Source: Desulfobacteraceae bacterium
Lineage (GTDB): Bacteria; Desulfobacterota; Desulfobacteria; Desulfobacterales; Desulfosalsimonadaceae
DNA length: 64,000 bases
Direction: 5' to 3'
Assembly (NCBI GenBank): GCA_003599885.1
Contig: QZKW01000083.1
Span: 1-64,000, forward strand
Shown here: positions 45,601 to 53,632 of the stretch, piece after piece
Numbering within the stretch: the first letter of the stretch is position 1
Layout: every line of letters starts with the position of its first letter
The notes under the pieces: model-generated
Told to the model about the DNA's origin: nothing
What the model saw: only the letters and a program-made list of their open reading frames with translations
The model's database searches: none
Program-made: the position numbers and the translations under genes

Positions 45601-46813
45601 AGCATCTGAAGGGGTATCCGGTGCTGAAGAAACACCAGAGGTGATGCCGGAAGAAACGCCGCTGGAAGAGCTGGATCCGAAACAATTTACAGATCAGTTA
45701 AAGAAACTCTTTCTGTCCGGCGACCGGAAACAGGCCGCCGCCAAAATTTGGCAATTGTGCAGGCAATACGAGTCTGCCGATGGTCCCGGTAAAAATGTCA
45801 TACTGGACGTTTTTGAAGCGGTTTTTCAACCCGCTGACTGGCGGCCCGGCGCCGCCTATCTCCATCTGGTTCTCAGCCAGGCAATGCCGGTGTTTGAACC
45901 GGAAAAGAATCCGGAACAAATTCTCCGAATGGCGGGGATCCTGAACGTCTGCGCCAAAGATTTTATTCTTTTCGGGGATTATACGTCTGCGGCCTGGGCG
46001 ATTTCGCAGGTGGAACAAATGGCCGGGGCGGACGCTCTGAATATTGAAACCGGAGTGATTGACGGGGTCCAGGAAGATCTGAAATCCGAAGACCGCGCCC
46101 GTCAACAGGAAGCGTACCAGCTTTTAAGTACTCTGGGGGCCCGGATTGTTCCGGCGCTCATTGATGCGGCGAAACGGGAAAGCAGTCTGCGGGTCCGGCG
46201 TATGATTGCGGATCTCATCAGCAACCAGGGGGAAGAAGCGGTCGGAACATTCAGAAAATCGCTGATGGGGGAGAACCGGCCCGAATACCGTGCCCGGCTG
46301 GTGGATGTGATTGACGCGGTGGCCTCGGATGTGATGATGGAGCTGGCGGACACCCTGTCGGATTCTTCCGATGTGGTCCGCCGTTCCGCGTTCCGGCTGG
46401 CGGAACGAATGAATACCTCCCTTGTGATTGAGCTGATGATTGAATTGGCTGTGGGGGAAGATCCGGATGTGGCGATTCCGGCCATTGGGGTGCTGGGAAG
46501 CCTTAAAGCCAGAAATGCCATTGAGGTATTGATTCAGATAGCGGAACAGGCGGAAGGCAAAGAGACGCTGACGGCGGTCTGCCGGGCCATGGGGCAAATT
46601 GCGGATCCCGCGTTTGTGGCTACCCTTGAAAATCTTCTTCTGCCCCGGCGGCGGCTGTTTTTTCATAAAAAAAGTGATCCGGCGGTCCGGGTGGCTGCCC
46701 TGTATGCTGTTTCCCAGATTCAGGATCCGCGCATAAAAACCATGTTGATGGCGCTGGCGGAGGATCCGGACTCACGGATTCGGGAAGTGGTGAAGAATTT
46801 GGGCATTATTTGA
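42623..46813 (+). CDS. GGDEF-STAND ATPase-HEAT repeat signalling protein
   Basis: 1396 residues. GGDEF-type domain: DYLTGLKNRRF (24-34) and NAGDEF (99-104), with the first Gly of GGDEF changed to Ala, then VGRKAQF at 201. AAA_16-like NTPase: Walker A DGATGMGKTS (228-237), Walker B LALLIDDLDYSD (342-353), with a helical winged part to about 650. Two similar modules follow (about 660-810 and 830-980), each having LYPxE, an internal LLINGx/LIMNGQ strand and SLTF. HEAT-like repeats fill 1110-1396 (VRRMIADLISN, AIEVLIQIAEQAE). c-di-GMP synthesis is doubtful because of the GGDEF change. The role is probably a nucleotide-switched scaffold. Confidence 0.8.
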   Translation: MKFQKLLYFLQNVGRDPSSLMQEDYLTGLKNRRFLLHYLKYALDWDNISDHPVSLLLVDIDYFKRINEQYGSEVGDQVLVHVAGMLKQISGKNGIPVLNAGDEFMVIMPNMKKQSALLLASELVTHAAGNLFFSSDAGTQIPITLSIGAATAPDDAGSANSLINQTKNALHQAKAAGRNQYVDAAIVARQALQYLDSASIVGRKAQFEAISPAISGVENGISRFVIVDGATGMGKTSFLDAVFRNLNKSGFQVVRVSGVVQESFRPYYLVAYIVIALMNEREDKGIDVLENMEKADLENIALILPQVGDAEVNAQKIDERRREDIFRSFIRFFITLASGRQLALLIDDLDYSDPASLHLLRMMHLEKSVVMLVCATATEEAKVKPKTIPLELFRSAYSDALNILTIQLTPLTAPEIEKHIHIIFPGIEIPSALSTALAQVSQGSPLFVNEILRKMITDQKIVQSGQRWKVMKIDKGYFPKSLEDIIRTKFQALDGDSQRFLDCASAFGESISLSMLTGVSDEKSALVHDLLNRAIDQGLVCTDFNENDETIRFLSKRIQNVIYDRIHPDQKKSLHEQIGNYQEKLYRHHLLPSASFLAHHFKRSDNQEKATAYEGLQAELNSSLFNDREMARYQVNGETEDTAAGEAALGDVPLGETSRAFIPKLLQSLLIAIRNARLYPPESKSVVNSIDQLKLLLERVLEDTGRLSIITEKNTLIMNGQVLEVGNFQSIAQTIIDFWDRLQISSLTFVKGLTESELKIVLGRICRIEPKEITPRFWKTFSEANQLQFVLPRQVRYKKIKAPLLAADPDRAGVASRMDADVAASGEYGFNEQEMIVIQRIITVLLGAYSKLKLYPAEGPVAKQAVSQVMTAFAPFFETRPALTLTRIDSSLLINGVRMDASGFETMTSGMIRFLAEMELNSLTFLHSVAESDVIAFMAAACGDIGEGGAAFWHKIAAEKQIKGVLFDQRVYGIAAMVPGPGTGQDEAGAAPEASEGVSGAEETPEVMPEETPLEELDPKQFTDQLKKLFLSGDRKQAAAKIWQLCRQYESADGPGKNVILDVFEAVFQPADWRPGAAYLHLVLSQAMPVFEPEKNPEQILRMAGILNVCAKDFILFGDYTSAAWAISQVEQMAGADALNIETGVIDGVQEDLKSEDRARQQEAYQLLSTLGARIVPALIDAAKRESSLRVRRMIADLISNQGEEAVGTFRKSLMGENRPEYRARLVDVIDAVASDVMMELADTLSDSSDVVRRSAFRLAERMNTSLVIELMIELAVGEDPDVAIPAIGVLGSLKARNAIEVLIQIAEQAEGKETLTAVCRAMGQIADPAFVATLENLLLPRRRLFFHKKSDPAVRVAALYAVSQIQDPRIKTMLMALAEDPDSRIREVVKNLGII

Positions 46814-46826
46814 TATAGAAATCAAC

Positions 46827-47309
46827 TCACGGATGGCAGCTGTTTTTTTCTTTTCCGCCTTTAAATTCCTGGAGCTTTTCCACATGGGTTTCTTCTTCGG
46901 CAATGATATGGCGTATGTTTTCTTTCGCCTCCTCGTCCGGTATAAAAGCCATCAGGATATCGTAGAAAAGAATGGTGTCTCTTTCAAATTCAATAAAAAC
47001 ATCCATCAGCTCACGAACATTGCGGACAGCGGCAAAATCCACGTCTTTGAGTGAAAAGGCCTGATCGCCCAGAAAATCATCAACCAAAGACTTGTTCATC
47101 GCTTTTAACGATTCATTGTCCTCTATAACGACCGCTGTGCCTCTAAGCGCGGAAAACCATTTTGCGTGGCGGCCCTCCTCCTCTGCCATCCATTCCAGCA
47201 ACTGTTTCAGGCTGGCATCACTTACAGACTCCAGAGCAGACCGGTAAATCTGCTCTCCGTTCTTCTCAAGCTGAACTGCCATATCAATGACTTCGGAAAT
47301 TGAAAACAA
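46827..47309 (-). CDS. Ferritin-like (rubrerythrin-type) di-iron protein
   Basis: About 160 residues. Start is probably TTG 47309, with AAGGAG six bases upstream; ATG 47348, overlapping the hslO stop as ATGA, would add 13 residues. Helices carry QLEKNGEQIYRSAL (E), EEEGRHAKWF (E/H), FIEFERDTILFYDIL (E) and AEEETHVEKLQEF (E/H), the four-helix di-iron ligand set. There is no rubredoxin domain. It is cotranscribed with hslO, giving a redox-defence operon. Confidence 0.8.
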   Translation of the reverse strand: MFSISEVIDMAVQLEKNGEQIYRSALESVSDASLKQLLEWMAEEEGRHAKWFSALRGTAVVIEDNESLKAMNKSLVDDFLGDQAFSLKDVDFAAVRNVRELMDVFIEFERDTILFYDILMAFIPDEEAKENIRHIIAEEETHVEKLQEFKGGKEKNSCHP

Positions 47310-47347
47310 TGCGCACTCCTTTTTACGGCCGGTTTCTGGTGTGATCA

Positions 47348-48184
47348 TCAATGATACACGGATGCATGTTCACCCAAATCCTTTTCCGTGACCTGATAAG
47401 CCGTCTTGCAATATTCGCACACCACTTCAAGAACCTCCTTGTCCGGCGAAAACAAATTTTCACCACTGGTCCGGACAAATTTCTTCACATTTTCAATCAT
47501 CTGCTCCTTCGAACACCCGCACGCAAAACGGACCGGTCTTTCGGCCAGATATTTAAATCCGATCTCTTGTAATTCCGCCTGGATGCCCTTCGGATCTGTC
47601 AGTCCTTTCGACATAACGGCTTTCAGCGGAAAAACGGTTTCTTCAAATGCTGCCATCAAATCCGTCGGCTCCTCGCTTGATGACAAAGGCAATTGATGGA
47701 GCATGAAGCTTTGATCGCTGTCTTCCGATACGAATATCCGGCTGTTGACCTGATAGGACTGAGACAATACCCGGTTTATAATGTCATCCATGCCGACCCC
47801 CTGCAGTTCAATGGTTGACTGGTAGGGCGTTTCCGCGTGGGGAAGGAATTTCACCAGCCGCACCCGGCCGGTGATGCTTTCTGCGGCCAGGTGCGGCTCA
47901 TCGGAATAGAGCATGCCCCGCATCAGCCCGTTGGTGTTCATTTCGATTTTCAGCCGAAAATACGGGGATTCCGAATCCACGTAAAAACAAAAATATTCCC
48001 CGTGCTTTAAAAGCCCCAGCATGAGCTGAACGCTGAGGACTGCGGACCGGAAACAGGAAAACCCGCCGGCTTTGAGATTGTGCATCAGGACCAGGTCGTG
48101 AATGAGCTGCTGACCTTCAAGAAAGTACAGGGCGAATTTCTTGTCCTGACTGATATACGTTAACAAACGGCTTTGGTTGAGCAT
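47348..48184 (-). CDS. hslO: Redox-regulated chaperone Hsp33
   Basis: The 278-residue protein has the Hsp33 layout: a large N-terminal substrate-binding domain and a C-terminal zinc switch with ACGCS (C222, C224) and CEYC (C256, C259). Oxidation of these cysteines releases zinc and activates holdase function. LQGVGMDDIINRVLSQSY is a family-like helical region. It lies upstream of the ferritin-like gene with a four-base ATGA overlap, so they are co-produced. Confidence 0.9.
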   Translation of the reverse strand: MLNQSRLLTYISQDKKFALYFLEGQQLIHDLVLMHNLKAGGFSCFRSAVLSVQLMLGLLKHGEYFCFYVDSESPYFRLKIEMNTNGLMRGMLYSDEPHLAAESITGRVRLVKFLPHAETPYQSTIELQGVGMDDIINRVLSQSYQVNSRIFVSEDSDQSFMLHQLPLSSSEEPTDLMAAFEETVFPLKAVMSKGLTDPKGIQAELQEIGFKYLAERPVRFACGCSKEQMIENVKKFVRTSGENLFSPDKEVLEVVCEYCKTAYQVTEKDLGEHASVYH

Positions 48185-48287
48185 TCTGGCTCCCTTTAAT
48201 CATTTTTGTAAGGTTTGGTCCGCATGGAGAGTATACCCGGATGGACCATTCCAATCTGACATGAAGATATAAAATCAAATGAAACAC

Positions 48288-48315
48288 TTGACAAGCAGGA
48301 AAATGCTTATATTAT
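48288..48315 (+). promoter_or_regulatory. sahR-ahcY promoter
   Basis: TTGACA (48288-48293) and TATTAT (48310-48315) with a 16-base spacer. The predicted transcription start, near 48322, falls in the operator. This leads into the sahR ATG at 48351. Confidence 0.65.
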
Positions 48316-48337
48316 CATATCAAAATATCTTGATATG
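48316..48337 (+). promoter_or_regulatory. Probable SahR operator
   Basis: CATATCAA (48316-48323) and TTGATATG (48330-48337) are perfect 8-bp inverted arms around AATATC. The dyad follows the -10 at once and lies 13 bases before the ATG. ArsR-family dimers bind such sites. SahR autoregulation fits known cases. Confidence 0.7.
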
Positions 48338-48350
48338 TGGAAACCGCTAT

Positions 48351-49307
48351 ATGATTTGTCTTTCCTATTTTAAAGCACTGGCCGATGAGACCCGGGTTCG
48401 CTTGATGCACGTTCTTCTGAACCACGAACTCAGCGTGAACGAAATCGTGGCGCTTATGGATATGGGTCAGTCCCGCATATCCCGGCACTTGAAGATCCTG
48501 ACCGATTCAGGAATGATCGAATGCCGGAGGGACGGGGCCTGGGCGTTTTATTCAGCGGCTGCCGCAGGCCCCGCCGCCCGGTTTACGCATGCGATCCGGC
48601 CTTTTTTTCAAGCAGAAACCCGGCTGGCAAGAGATCTCGAAAAAGCGTCCGATCTGGTGAAACACCGGGGTATTCAGTCCCGTAATTTTTTTAACGCCAT
48701 TGCCGGCCAGTGGAATGCGCTGCAGCAAAAAGTGCTGGGGAATTTTGATTTAAACGGGACGATTCTGGGCTGCATCAGCGATTATATGGGAGACCGGGCC
48801 GATGACTGCCGGCTTGCCGTGGACCTGGGATGCGGCACCGGCGAACTGCTCCTCGGCCTTTCAAAAAAATCCGGGTTTGCCGTGGGCATCGACAGTTCCC
48901 GGAAAATGCTCGATCAGGCGGAAAAGCTGCTGTCCCCTTTGGCGTCAAATGTTGAACTCCGGCTGGGCGAGCTGGAGCATCTGCCGGTGGGAAACTGCGA
49001 GGCGGACCTTGCGGTTATTTCCATGGTCATGCACCATCTGCCAAGCCCGGAACGCGTGACCCTTGAAGTCGCCCGAATTTTGAAAAAAAACGGGCTGTTT
49101 GTGATCGCTGATTTTGACAAACACACGGATGAAACCATGCGGGAAAAATACGGGGACCGGTGGCTGGGATTTTCCCCGGAAGATATACGAACCATTTTAA
49201 ATAACAGCGGATTTGAAGCACTGAACATAAAAACATTTCAAGTGCAACAATCGATTCTTTTAAACATTACAACAGCGAGGAAAAGAAATGGGTTTTCAGG
49301 AACTTGA
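48351..49307 (+). CDS. sahR: ArsR-family regulator fused to a SAM-methyltransferase domain (SahR-like)
   Basis: 318 residues. The N-terminal winged helix (residues 1-85) has [17 protein letters not shown] and [20 protein letters not shown]. From about 150 a class I methyltransferase fold follows with [16 protein letters not shown] (motif I), then [16 protein letters not shown] and [15 protein letters not shown]. SahR, a described ArsR-methyltransferase in proteobacteria, senses S-adenosylhomocysteine and represses methionine-cycle genes. The adjacent ahcY, overlapping by 20 bases, supports this. ATG 48351 is chosen; the frame runs back to 48279 across the promoter. Confidence 0.85.
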   Translation: MICLSYFKALADETRVRLMHVLLNHELSVNEIVALMDMGQSRISRHLKILTDSGMIECRRDGAWAFYSAAAAGPAARFTHAIRPFFQAETRLARDLEKASDLVKHRGIQSRNFFNAIAGQWNALQQKVLGNFDLNGTILGCISDYMGDRADDCRLAVDLGCGTGELLLGLSKKSGFAVGIDSSRKMLDQAEKLLSPLASNVELRLGELEHLPVGNCEADLAVISMVMHHLPSPERVTLEVARILKKNGLFVIADFDKHTDETMREKYGDRWLGFSPEDIRTILNNSGFEALNIKTFQVQQSILLNITTARKRNGFSGT

Positions 49308-50712
49308 TTTAACGATGAAAAACAAAGTGGCGGACATGTCTCTGGCCGAACTCGGACACAAGGACATGCAGCTTTCGGAACGGGAAATGCCGGGACTGAT
49401 GTCGGTCCGGGAAAAATACGGGACCGAAAAACCGTTAAAAGGGCTCAAGGTGATGGGCAGCCTGCACATGACCATTCAGACCGCCATGCTCATTGACACC
49501 CTGCATGCGCTGGGCGCGGACCTGCGGTGGGCCACCTGCAATATTTTCTCCACCCAGGACCATGCGGCGGCGGCCATTGCCGACAAGGGCACAGCCTCGG
49601 TGTTCGCCTGGAAAGGTGAAACTCTGGAGGATTTCTGGTGGTGCACGGAAATGGCCCTGACCTGGCCGGACGGCAGCGGACCGGACCTGATTGTCGACGA
49701 CGGGGGCGACGCCACCCTTTTTGTTCATCAGGGCGTCAAGGTGGAAAAAGACCCGTCCCTGCTCCAGAAAACCTATACCAATCCGGACGTGAAATGCCTG
49801 ATGGACCGGCTTAAAGCTTCCTATGAAAAGGATCCTCAGCACTGGCATCGGATTGCGGAAAACATCAAAGGGGTTTCCGAGGAAACCACCACCGGCGTTC
49901 ACCGGCTGTATCAGCTGGCCAAAAATAAGGAACTGCTGTTCCCGGCCATCAATGTCAATGATTCGGTCACCAAATCCAAATTCGACAACCTCTACGGGTG
50001 CCAGGAATCCCTGGCCGACGGTATCAAAAGGGCCACGGACATCATGCTGGCCGGAAAAGTCGTGGTGATTTGCGGATACGGAGATGTGGGCAAAGGGTGC
50101 GCGGCGTCCATGCGCGGCTACGGATCACGGATTCTCGTCACGGAAATCGACCCTATTTGTGCGCTCCAGGCGGCCATGGAAGGATTTGAAGTCACCACCA
50201 TGGAAGAGGCGGTCAAGACCGGCGATATTTTCGTCACCGCCACCGGGTGTTATCATGTGATCACCGGCGACCACATGGAACAGATGAAGGACGAGGCCAT
50301 TGTCTGCAATATCGGTCATTTCGACAATGAAATCGACATGGCTTACCTGTTGGATTCACCGGATTGCACCGTCACAAACATCAAACCCCAGGTGGACAAA
50401 TGGCGGCTGAAATCCGGCCGGTCCATTATTGTGCTGGCCGAGGGCCGGCTTGTCAATCTCGGGTGCGCCACCGGCCATCCCAGTTTCGTCATGAGCAACA
50501 GCTTCACCAACCAGACCCTTGCCCAGATTGCACTGGCCACGCAAAAACATGAAAACCAGGTCTACACCCTGCCCAAAAAACTGGATGAAGAAGTGGCCAG
50601 ACTCCACCTCGGCCGTCTGGGCGTCAAACTGACCCGGTTGACTCAGGAACAGGCCGACTATCTCGACGTTTCAGTGGATGGGCCTTACAAAGCGGAACAT
50701 TACCGGTATTAG
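49288..50712 (+). CDS. ahcY: Adenosylhomocysteinase
   Basis: The 474-residue enzyme splits S-adenosylhomocysteine to adenosine and homocysteine using bound [22 protein letters not shown] is the NAD site, and [29 protein letters not shown] and [18 protein letters not shown] are invariant blocks. C-terminal KAEHYRY is the usual ending (dimer-contact Lys/Tyr). AGGAAAAG precedes ATG 49288; the start lies inside sahR by 20 bases. This places SAH removal under its own sensor. Confidence 0.97.
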   Translation: MGFQELDLTMKNKVADMSLAELGHKDMQLSEREMPGLMSVREKYGTEKPLKGLKVMGSLHMTIQTAMLIDTLHALGADLRWATCNIFSTQDHAAAAIADKGTASVFAWKGETLEDFWWCTEMALTWPDGSGPDLIVDDGGDATLFVHQGVKVEKDPSLLQKTYTNPDVKCLMDRLKASYEKDPQHWHRIAENIKGVSEETTTGVHRLYQLAKNKELLFPAINVNDSVTKSKFDNLYGCQESLADGIKRATDIMLAGKVVVICGYGDVGKGCAASMRGYGSRILVTEIDPICALQAAMEGFEVTTMEEAVKTGDIFVTATGCYHVITGDHMEQMKDEAIVCNIGHFDNEIDMAYLLDSPDCTVTNIKPQVDKWRLKSGRSIIVLAEGRLVNLGCATGHPSFVMSNSFTNQTLAQIALATQKHENQVYTLPKKLDEEVARLHLGRLGVKLTRLTQEQADYLDVSVDGPYKAEHYRY

Positions 50713-50747
50713 TTACAATGAGAGATAACCGCAGATAACAGCCTTTA

Positions 50748-50780
50748 CCATCTGATCCGCTTAAAAAGCGGATCAGATGG
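50748..50780. terminator. Strong hairpin between convergent ahcY and hypA
   Basis: CCATCTGATCCGCTT pairs exactly with AAGCGGATCAGATGG around AAA. It overlaps the hypA stop codon (50773-50775). No T-tract follows on either strand, so it may act with Rho or as an mRNA 3' end. Confidence 0.5.
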
Positions 50781-51123
50781 CTTCCATATTCGTAATATAA
50801 TATTCCCTGCCTGAAACCATGCTGTATTTTATCCCCCCGCAGTCCGGACAGGCGATGTCGTCAGTCTGTTTCGTATCCACATTAAAAGAAGCGCCGCAAT
50901 TATCGCACTTCATCACCACGGGCGTTTTTTCCACAACCAGCCGTGCGCCTTCGGCGATGCCTCCTTTGGCAAGATAATCAAAATAATCCTGCATCCATTT
51001 TTCTTCCAGATCGCACATTTCTCCCACTTTAAGGTGAACGGCCACGACTTTATTCACGTTATTCGCCACCGCATGCTTCATCACCACCTTGAGAATGCTG
51101 TTGATCACCGGCAATTCATGCAT
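50773..51123 (-). CDS. hypA: Hydrogenase nickel-insertion protein HypA-like
   Basis: About 116 residues from ATG 51123 (AAGGAG six bases upstream). The start MHELPVINSILKVV has the conserved His2 and Glu3 nickel ligands. CDNC (C73, C76) and CPDC (C92, C95) form the zinc site. HypA delivers nickel to [NiFe]-hydrogenase and urease. No hypB, hydrogenase or other nickel genes are within the window. The Fe-S protein gene lies 25 bases upstream on the same strand. Confidence 0.85.
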   Translation of the reverse strand: MHELPVINSILKVVMKHAVANNVNKVVAVHLKVGEMCDLEEKWMQDYFDYLAKGGIAEGARLVVEKTPVVMKCDNCGASFNVDTKQTDDIACPDCGGIKYSMVSGREYYITNMEAI

Positions 51124-51150
51124 CACAACTCCTTTATTTAAGCGCCTGCT

Positions 51151-52233
51151 CTACGCGTACCGACTGTAATCCACGCCTCGCATCTGGCCCCTTCGCCGGA
51201 ACCAGTCGTCTTCATCCACCGGGGGCATCACGATATCCTCCTGGTTTTTGCGAATCAGGGAAATGGCGTTTGACGGGCAGGTGGAAATACACAGCCCGCA
51301 GCCGATGCATTTTTCCGGAATGACCTCATACACGTCATCCGAAACGGAAATCGCGTTGACCTGGCACCGTTCATCCGCACAGACACCGCAACCGACACAC
51401 TCTTCCTGATTTATCTCCGCATAATAATTTGAATTCACCCCGCCGGATACGCCCAGTTCAATGACGCCGCGCAGCACACCGCAGCAGCAGCTACAGCAAT
51501 TACAGATATAATAATGGCCCTTTTCGATGTTGCTGGTCAGGTGCACCAGACCGGCTTCCTCGCTTTTTCTTAAAATATCATAGGCTTCTTCTTTGGTGAT
51601 GGGCCGGGCCTTCATCGGATGATTATCAAAAATATTGGGAACCGGGGCAATGGCCAGACAGACCTCCAGGGGTTTTTTGCAGGGTTCACCCAATATCTCA
51701 TTTTCTTTTTTGCAGATGCATTCATTCACCGCAAAGGATACGCCTTTTTCGATAATGGAAGACACCTGTTCAAAAGGCAGGGCCATTTCATTGCCGGCAA
51801 TTTCCTGTTCCACGGGCACCACATTCATGAGCGGGACCTTGGAGTTGAAAAACTGGGGCCCGAATGTTTTTTCATATTCCTTGCAGAGCAGGACAAATTC
51901 TTTGGTCATGTGCTTTAATTGAAATTCAAAAATGCCGAACACCCAGGGCATCATTTTGTATACCCTGACTGCTCCGAAATCCACCCCGAAAAGCTGCCCC
52001 TTAAGCCACATGCTTTTCAGATGGTCGTCCAGTCCTTCCAAGGGGCGGCCGGTGCGCTCGGCGATCTGTTCGGGGGTTTCAAATTTGAGCCTCAGATCGC
52101 AAAACAGTTCCGCATCCTCAGGCGAAAAAATCATTTTTAAAAGTTTAATTTCCACTCCGTTTTCGGTTGCGGGAAATCCGTTGGGCAGAGTATCCAAAAC
52201 GGTTGCCAGTTTTTTATAGATGTCTTCAGTCAT
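51151..52233 (-). CDS. Polyferredoxin-like 4Fe-4S protein
   Basis: The 360-residue product has an N-terminal ~150-residue region with a possible winged-helix-like segment (ETPEQIAERTGRPLEGLDDHL). A Cys-rich block (NECICKKENEILGEPCKK) follows, then a CNCCSCCCG cluster near 245. The end has a double-cluster ferredoxin domain: ECVGCGVCADERCQ and KCIGCGLCISTCP. It could move electrons for the HypA-linked process, but no partner enzyme is visible. It is between a TetR gene and hypA on the same strand. Confidence 0.75.
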   Translation of the reverse strand: MTEDIYKKLATVLDTLPNGFPATENGVEIKLLKMIFSPEDAELFCDLRLKFETPEQIAERTGRPLEGLDDHLKSMWLKGQLFGVDFGAVRVYKMMPWVFGIFEFQLKHMTKEFVLLCKEYEKTFGPQFFNSKVPLMNVVPVEQEIAGNEMALPFEQVSSIIEKGVSFAVNECICKKENEILGEPCKKPLEVCLAIAPVPNIFDNHPMKARPITKEEAYDILRKSEEAGLVHLTSNIEKGHYYICNCCSCCCGVLRGVIELGVSGGVNSNYYAEINQEECVGCGVCADERCQVNAISVSDDVYEVIPEKCIGCGLCISTCPSNAISLIRKNQEDIVMPPVDEDDWFRRRGQMRGVDYSRYA

Positions 52234-52320
52234 TTTCTTCTCCTTTATGATTAAATTTTATGATCCTGCGCCACATCTTATATTGTCTTTAATCCGTTTA
52301 TGAACATCCCCCTGAACGCA

Positions 52321-52980
52321 TTATTCCGGCCGAAGGCCGAAATAAAGGGTCATCACCACCGAGCGTTTGAGTTCTTTTAATGTGTTTTCATCCATTCCCC
52401 GGTCCGGTATGTGCTGATCAATGCGGAGCATAGCGAACCCGTGAACAATGGACCAGGCCGCCAGTGTCATTTCCTGCAGAACTCCGGCTTTTAAAAGGCC
52501 TTTTTCCTGGCAGATCCTTATTTTATCCTGAAGCAGTTGAAAAGAAGGGGTGGATTCGGGCGTAAATTCATCGGAAAAATAGGACTTTTCAGACCGGGTG
52601 CCGAACATCACCCGGTAGTGGGAGGGGTAATTTAATGCAAAATCAATATACGATAAGCCGCAAATCGCAAAATGCTCCAGTTCATTGCCCCGGCTGCGGG
52701 CGATCCGCTCTTCGGTCTGCCGGAGCATCATATCAAACCCTTCTCTGGCAACCTCGGCCAGGATGGCGTTCTTGTCCTTAAAATGGCGATACGGGGCGGA
52801 GTGGCTGACCCTGGCTATTTTGGCTATTTGTCTTAAGGAAAGCGTTTCCGCGCCCTGTTCGGAAATGATTTCCAACGCCGTATCAATCAGAACACGTCTT
52901 AAATTGCCGTGGTGATAGGCGGGATTTTCATTTTTCGCCGGGGCCATAGGGTTTTTCTTCATTTTTCTGCCTTGCGTCAT
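52321..52980 (-). CDS. TetR/AcrR-family regulator
   Basis: The 219-residue protein has a TetR HTH (LIDTALEIISEQGAETLSLR with IAKIARVSHSAPYRHFKDKN, about residues 30-80) and a ligand-binding helical half that resembles the WHG-type subgroup (SYIDFALNYPSHYRVMFG). Upstream starts at MKKNPM or MAPAKN are also possible. It lies first on the strand before the Fe-S gene and hypA, which it probably controls. A promoter with a dyad lies just upstream. Confidence 0.85.
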   Translation of the reverse strand: MTQGRKMKKNPMAPAKNENPAYHHGNLRRVLIDTALEIISEQGAETLSLRQIAKIARVSHSAPYRHFKDKNAILAEVAREGFDMMLRQTEERIARSRGNELEHFAICGLSYIDFALNYPSHYRVMFGTRSEKSYFSDEFTPESTPSFQLLQDKIRICQEKGLLKAGVLQEMTLAAWSIVHGFAMLRIDQHIPDRGMDENTLKELKRSVVMTLYFGLRPE

Positions 52981-53025
52981 GTAATCAGCGAAGCGTCTTA
53001 TGCAGGCTTTTATCTTAAACAGATA

Positions 53026-53042
53026 TGTTTACACTGTCAACA
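53026..53042. promoter_or_regulatory. TetR dyad overlapping its own -35
   Basis: TGTTTACACTGTCAACA is a one-mismatch inverted repeat (arms of 7, spacer 3). On the minus strand it contains TTGACA, a -35, followed 17 bases on by TAAGAT as weak -10. The arrangement suits TetR autorepression. Confidence 0.55.
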
Positions 53043-53587
53043 TTATTTTTGAATGAGATCTCTCTTTTAATTTCCGTTTACTATGTACTTTTTAGCGCAA
53101 ATGGATCAAATATCTCAATATTTCATGGCGAGCATTGTGGCAATATGTTTGGTTTTTTCAGGGTCCCCAAAAAAGAATTGCATTCTCAGCTTTTTCTCAA
53201 AATTCAATGGCGATTCAAAGATTTTTTCAAAATATGATAACCGCAACATCTTGTACGGATTTAGAACAGAAAATGTTAAGACCTGTTTATCGATATTGTT
53301 CATAATGAAAATTTTTGCATTACTGCCGGTTTTAGCCACCATGCTACGGTCGGTGACGACCTCAGAAGAGGACTGAATTTTTACCGGTTTTTATGAGCGA
53401 AAGAAAATTACGATGACAGGAAAATACTATATTGTGGTCGGCTAATCTCTTCAGGTGTTCCGAATCGATATTGGGGTGTTCACATGGAGAGCCGGTTGTA
53501 ATGTTGAGCACTTTTGTTTTTCCTGTTTCAGGATATTATTCTCAAATTACAAGGCATGCTCCTGGTTATGGATTTTTATTTCAGAAC
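53043..53587. other. Gap without a confident gene
   Basis: A 75-codon minus-strand frame (53115-53342, ending KTKHIATMLAMKY) has no ribosome site and no recognised family. Downstream of it no coding trend is visible on either strand. The sequence is A/T-richer than its neighbours, which is compatible with debris. Confidence 0.35.
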
Positions 53588-53615
53588 TTCGTGGAGGGAT
53601 CGCTCCCTCCACGAA
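53588..53615. terminator. Perfect 12-bp hairpin after the haloperoxidase/multicopper gene
   Basis: TTCGTGGAGGGA (53588-53599) pairs fully with TCCCTCCACGAA (53604-53615) around TCGC, 18 bases past the stop at 53633. The minus strand has no T-run after it. Probable intrinsic end or 3' protection. Confidence 0.6.
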
Positions 53616-53632
53616 AAACATCAAATACTGAA

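Noticed and set aside
50748-50780. Canonical rho-independent terminator of ahcY
   Set aside because: Hairpin is perfect but no T-tract follows; kept only as a probable hairpin with lower confidence.
53115-53342. Small minus-strand ORF as a gene
   Set aside because: No ribosome site, no family match; mentioned only as part of the gap.
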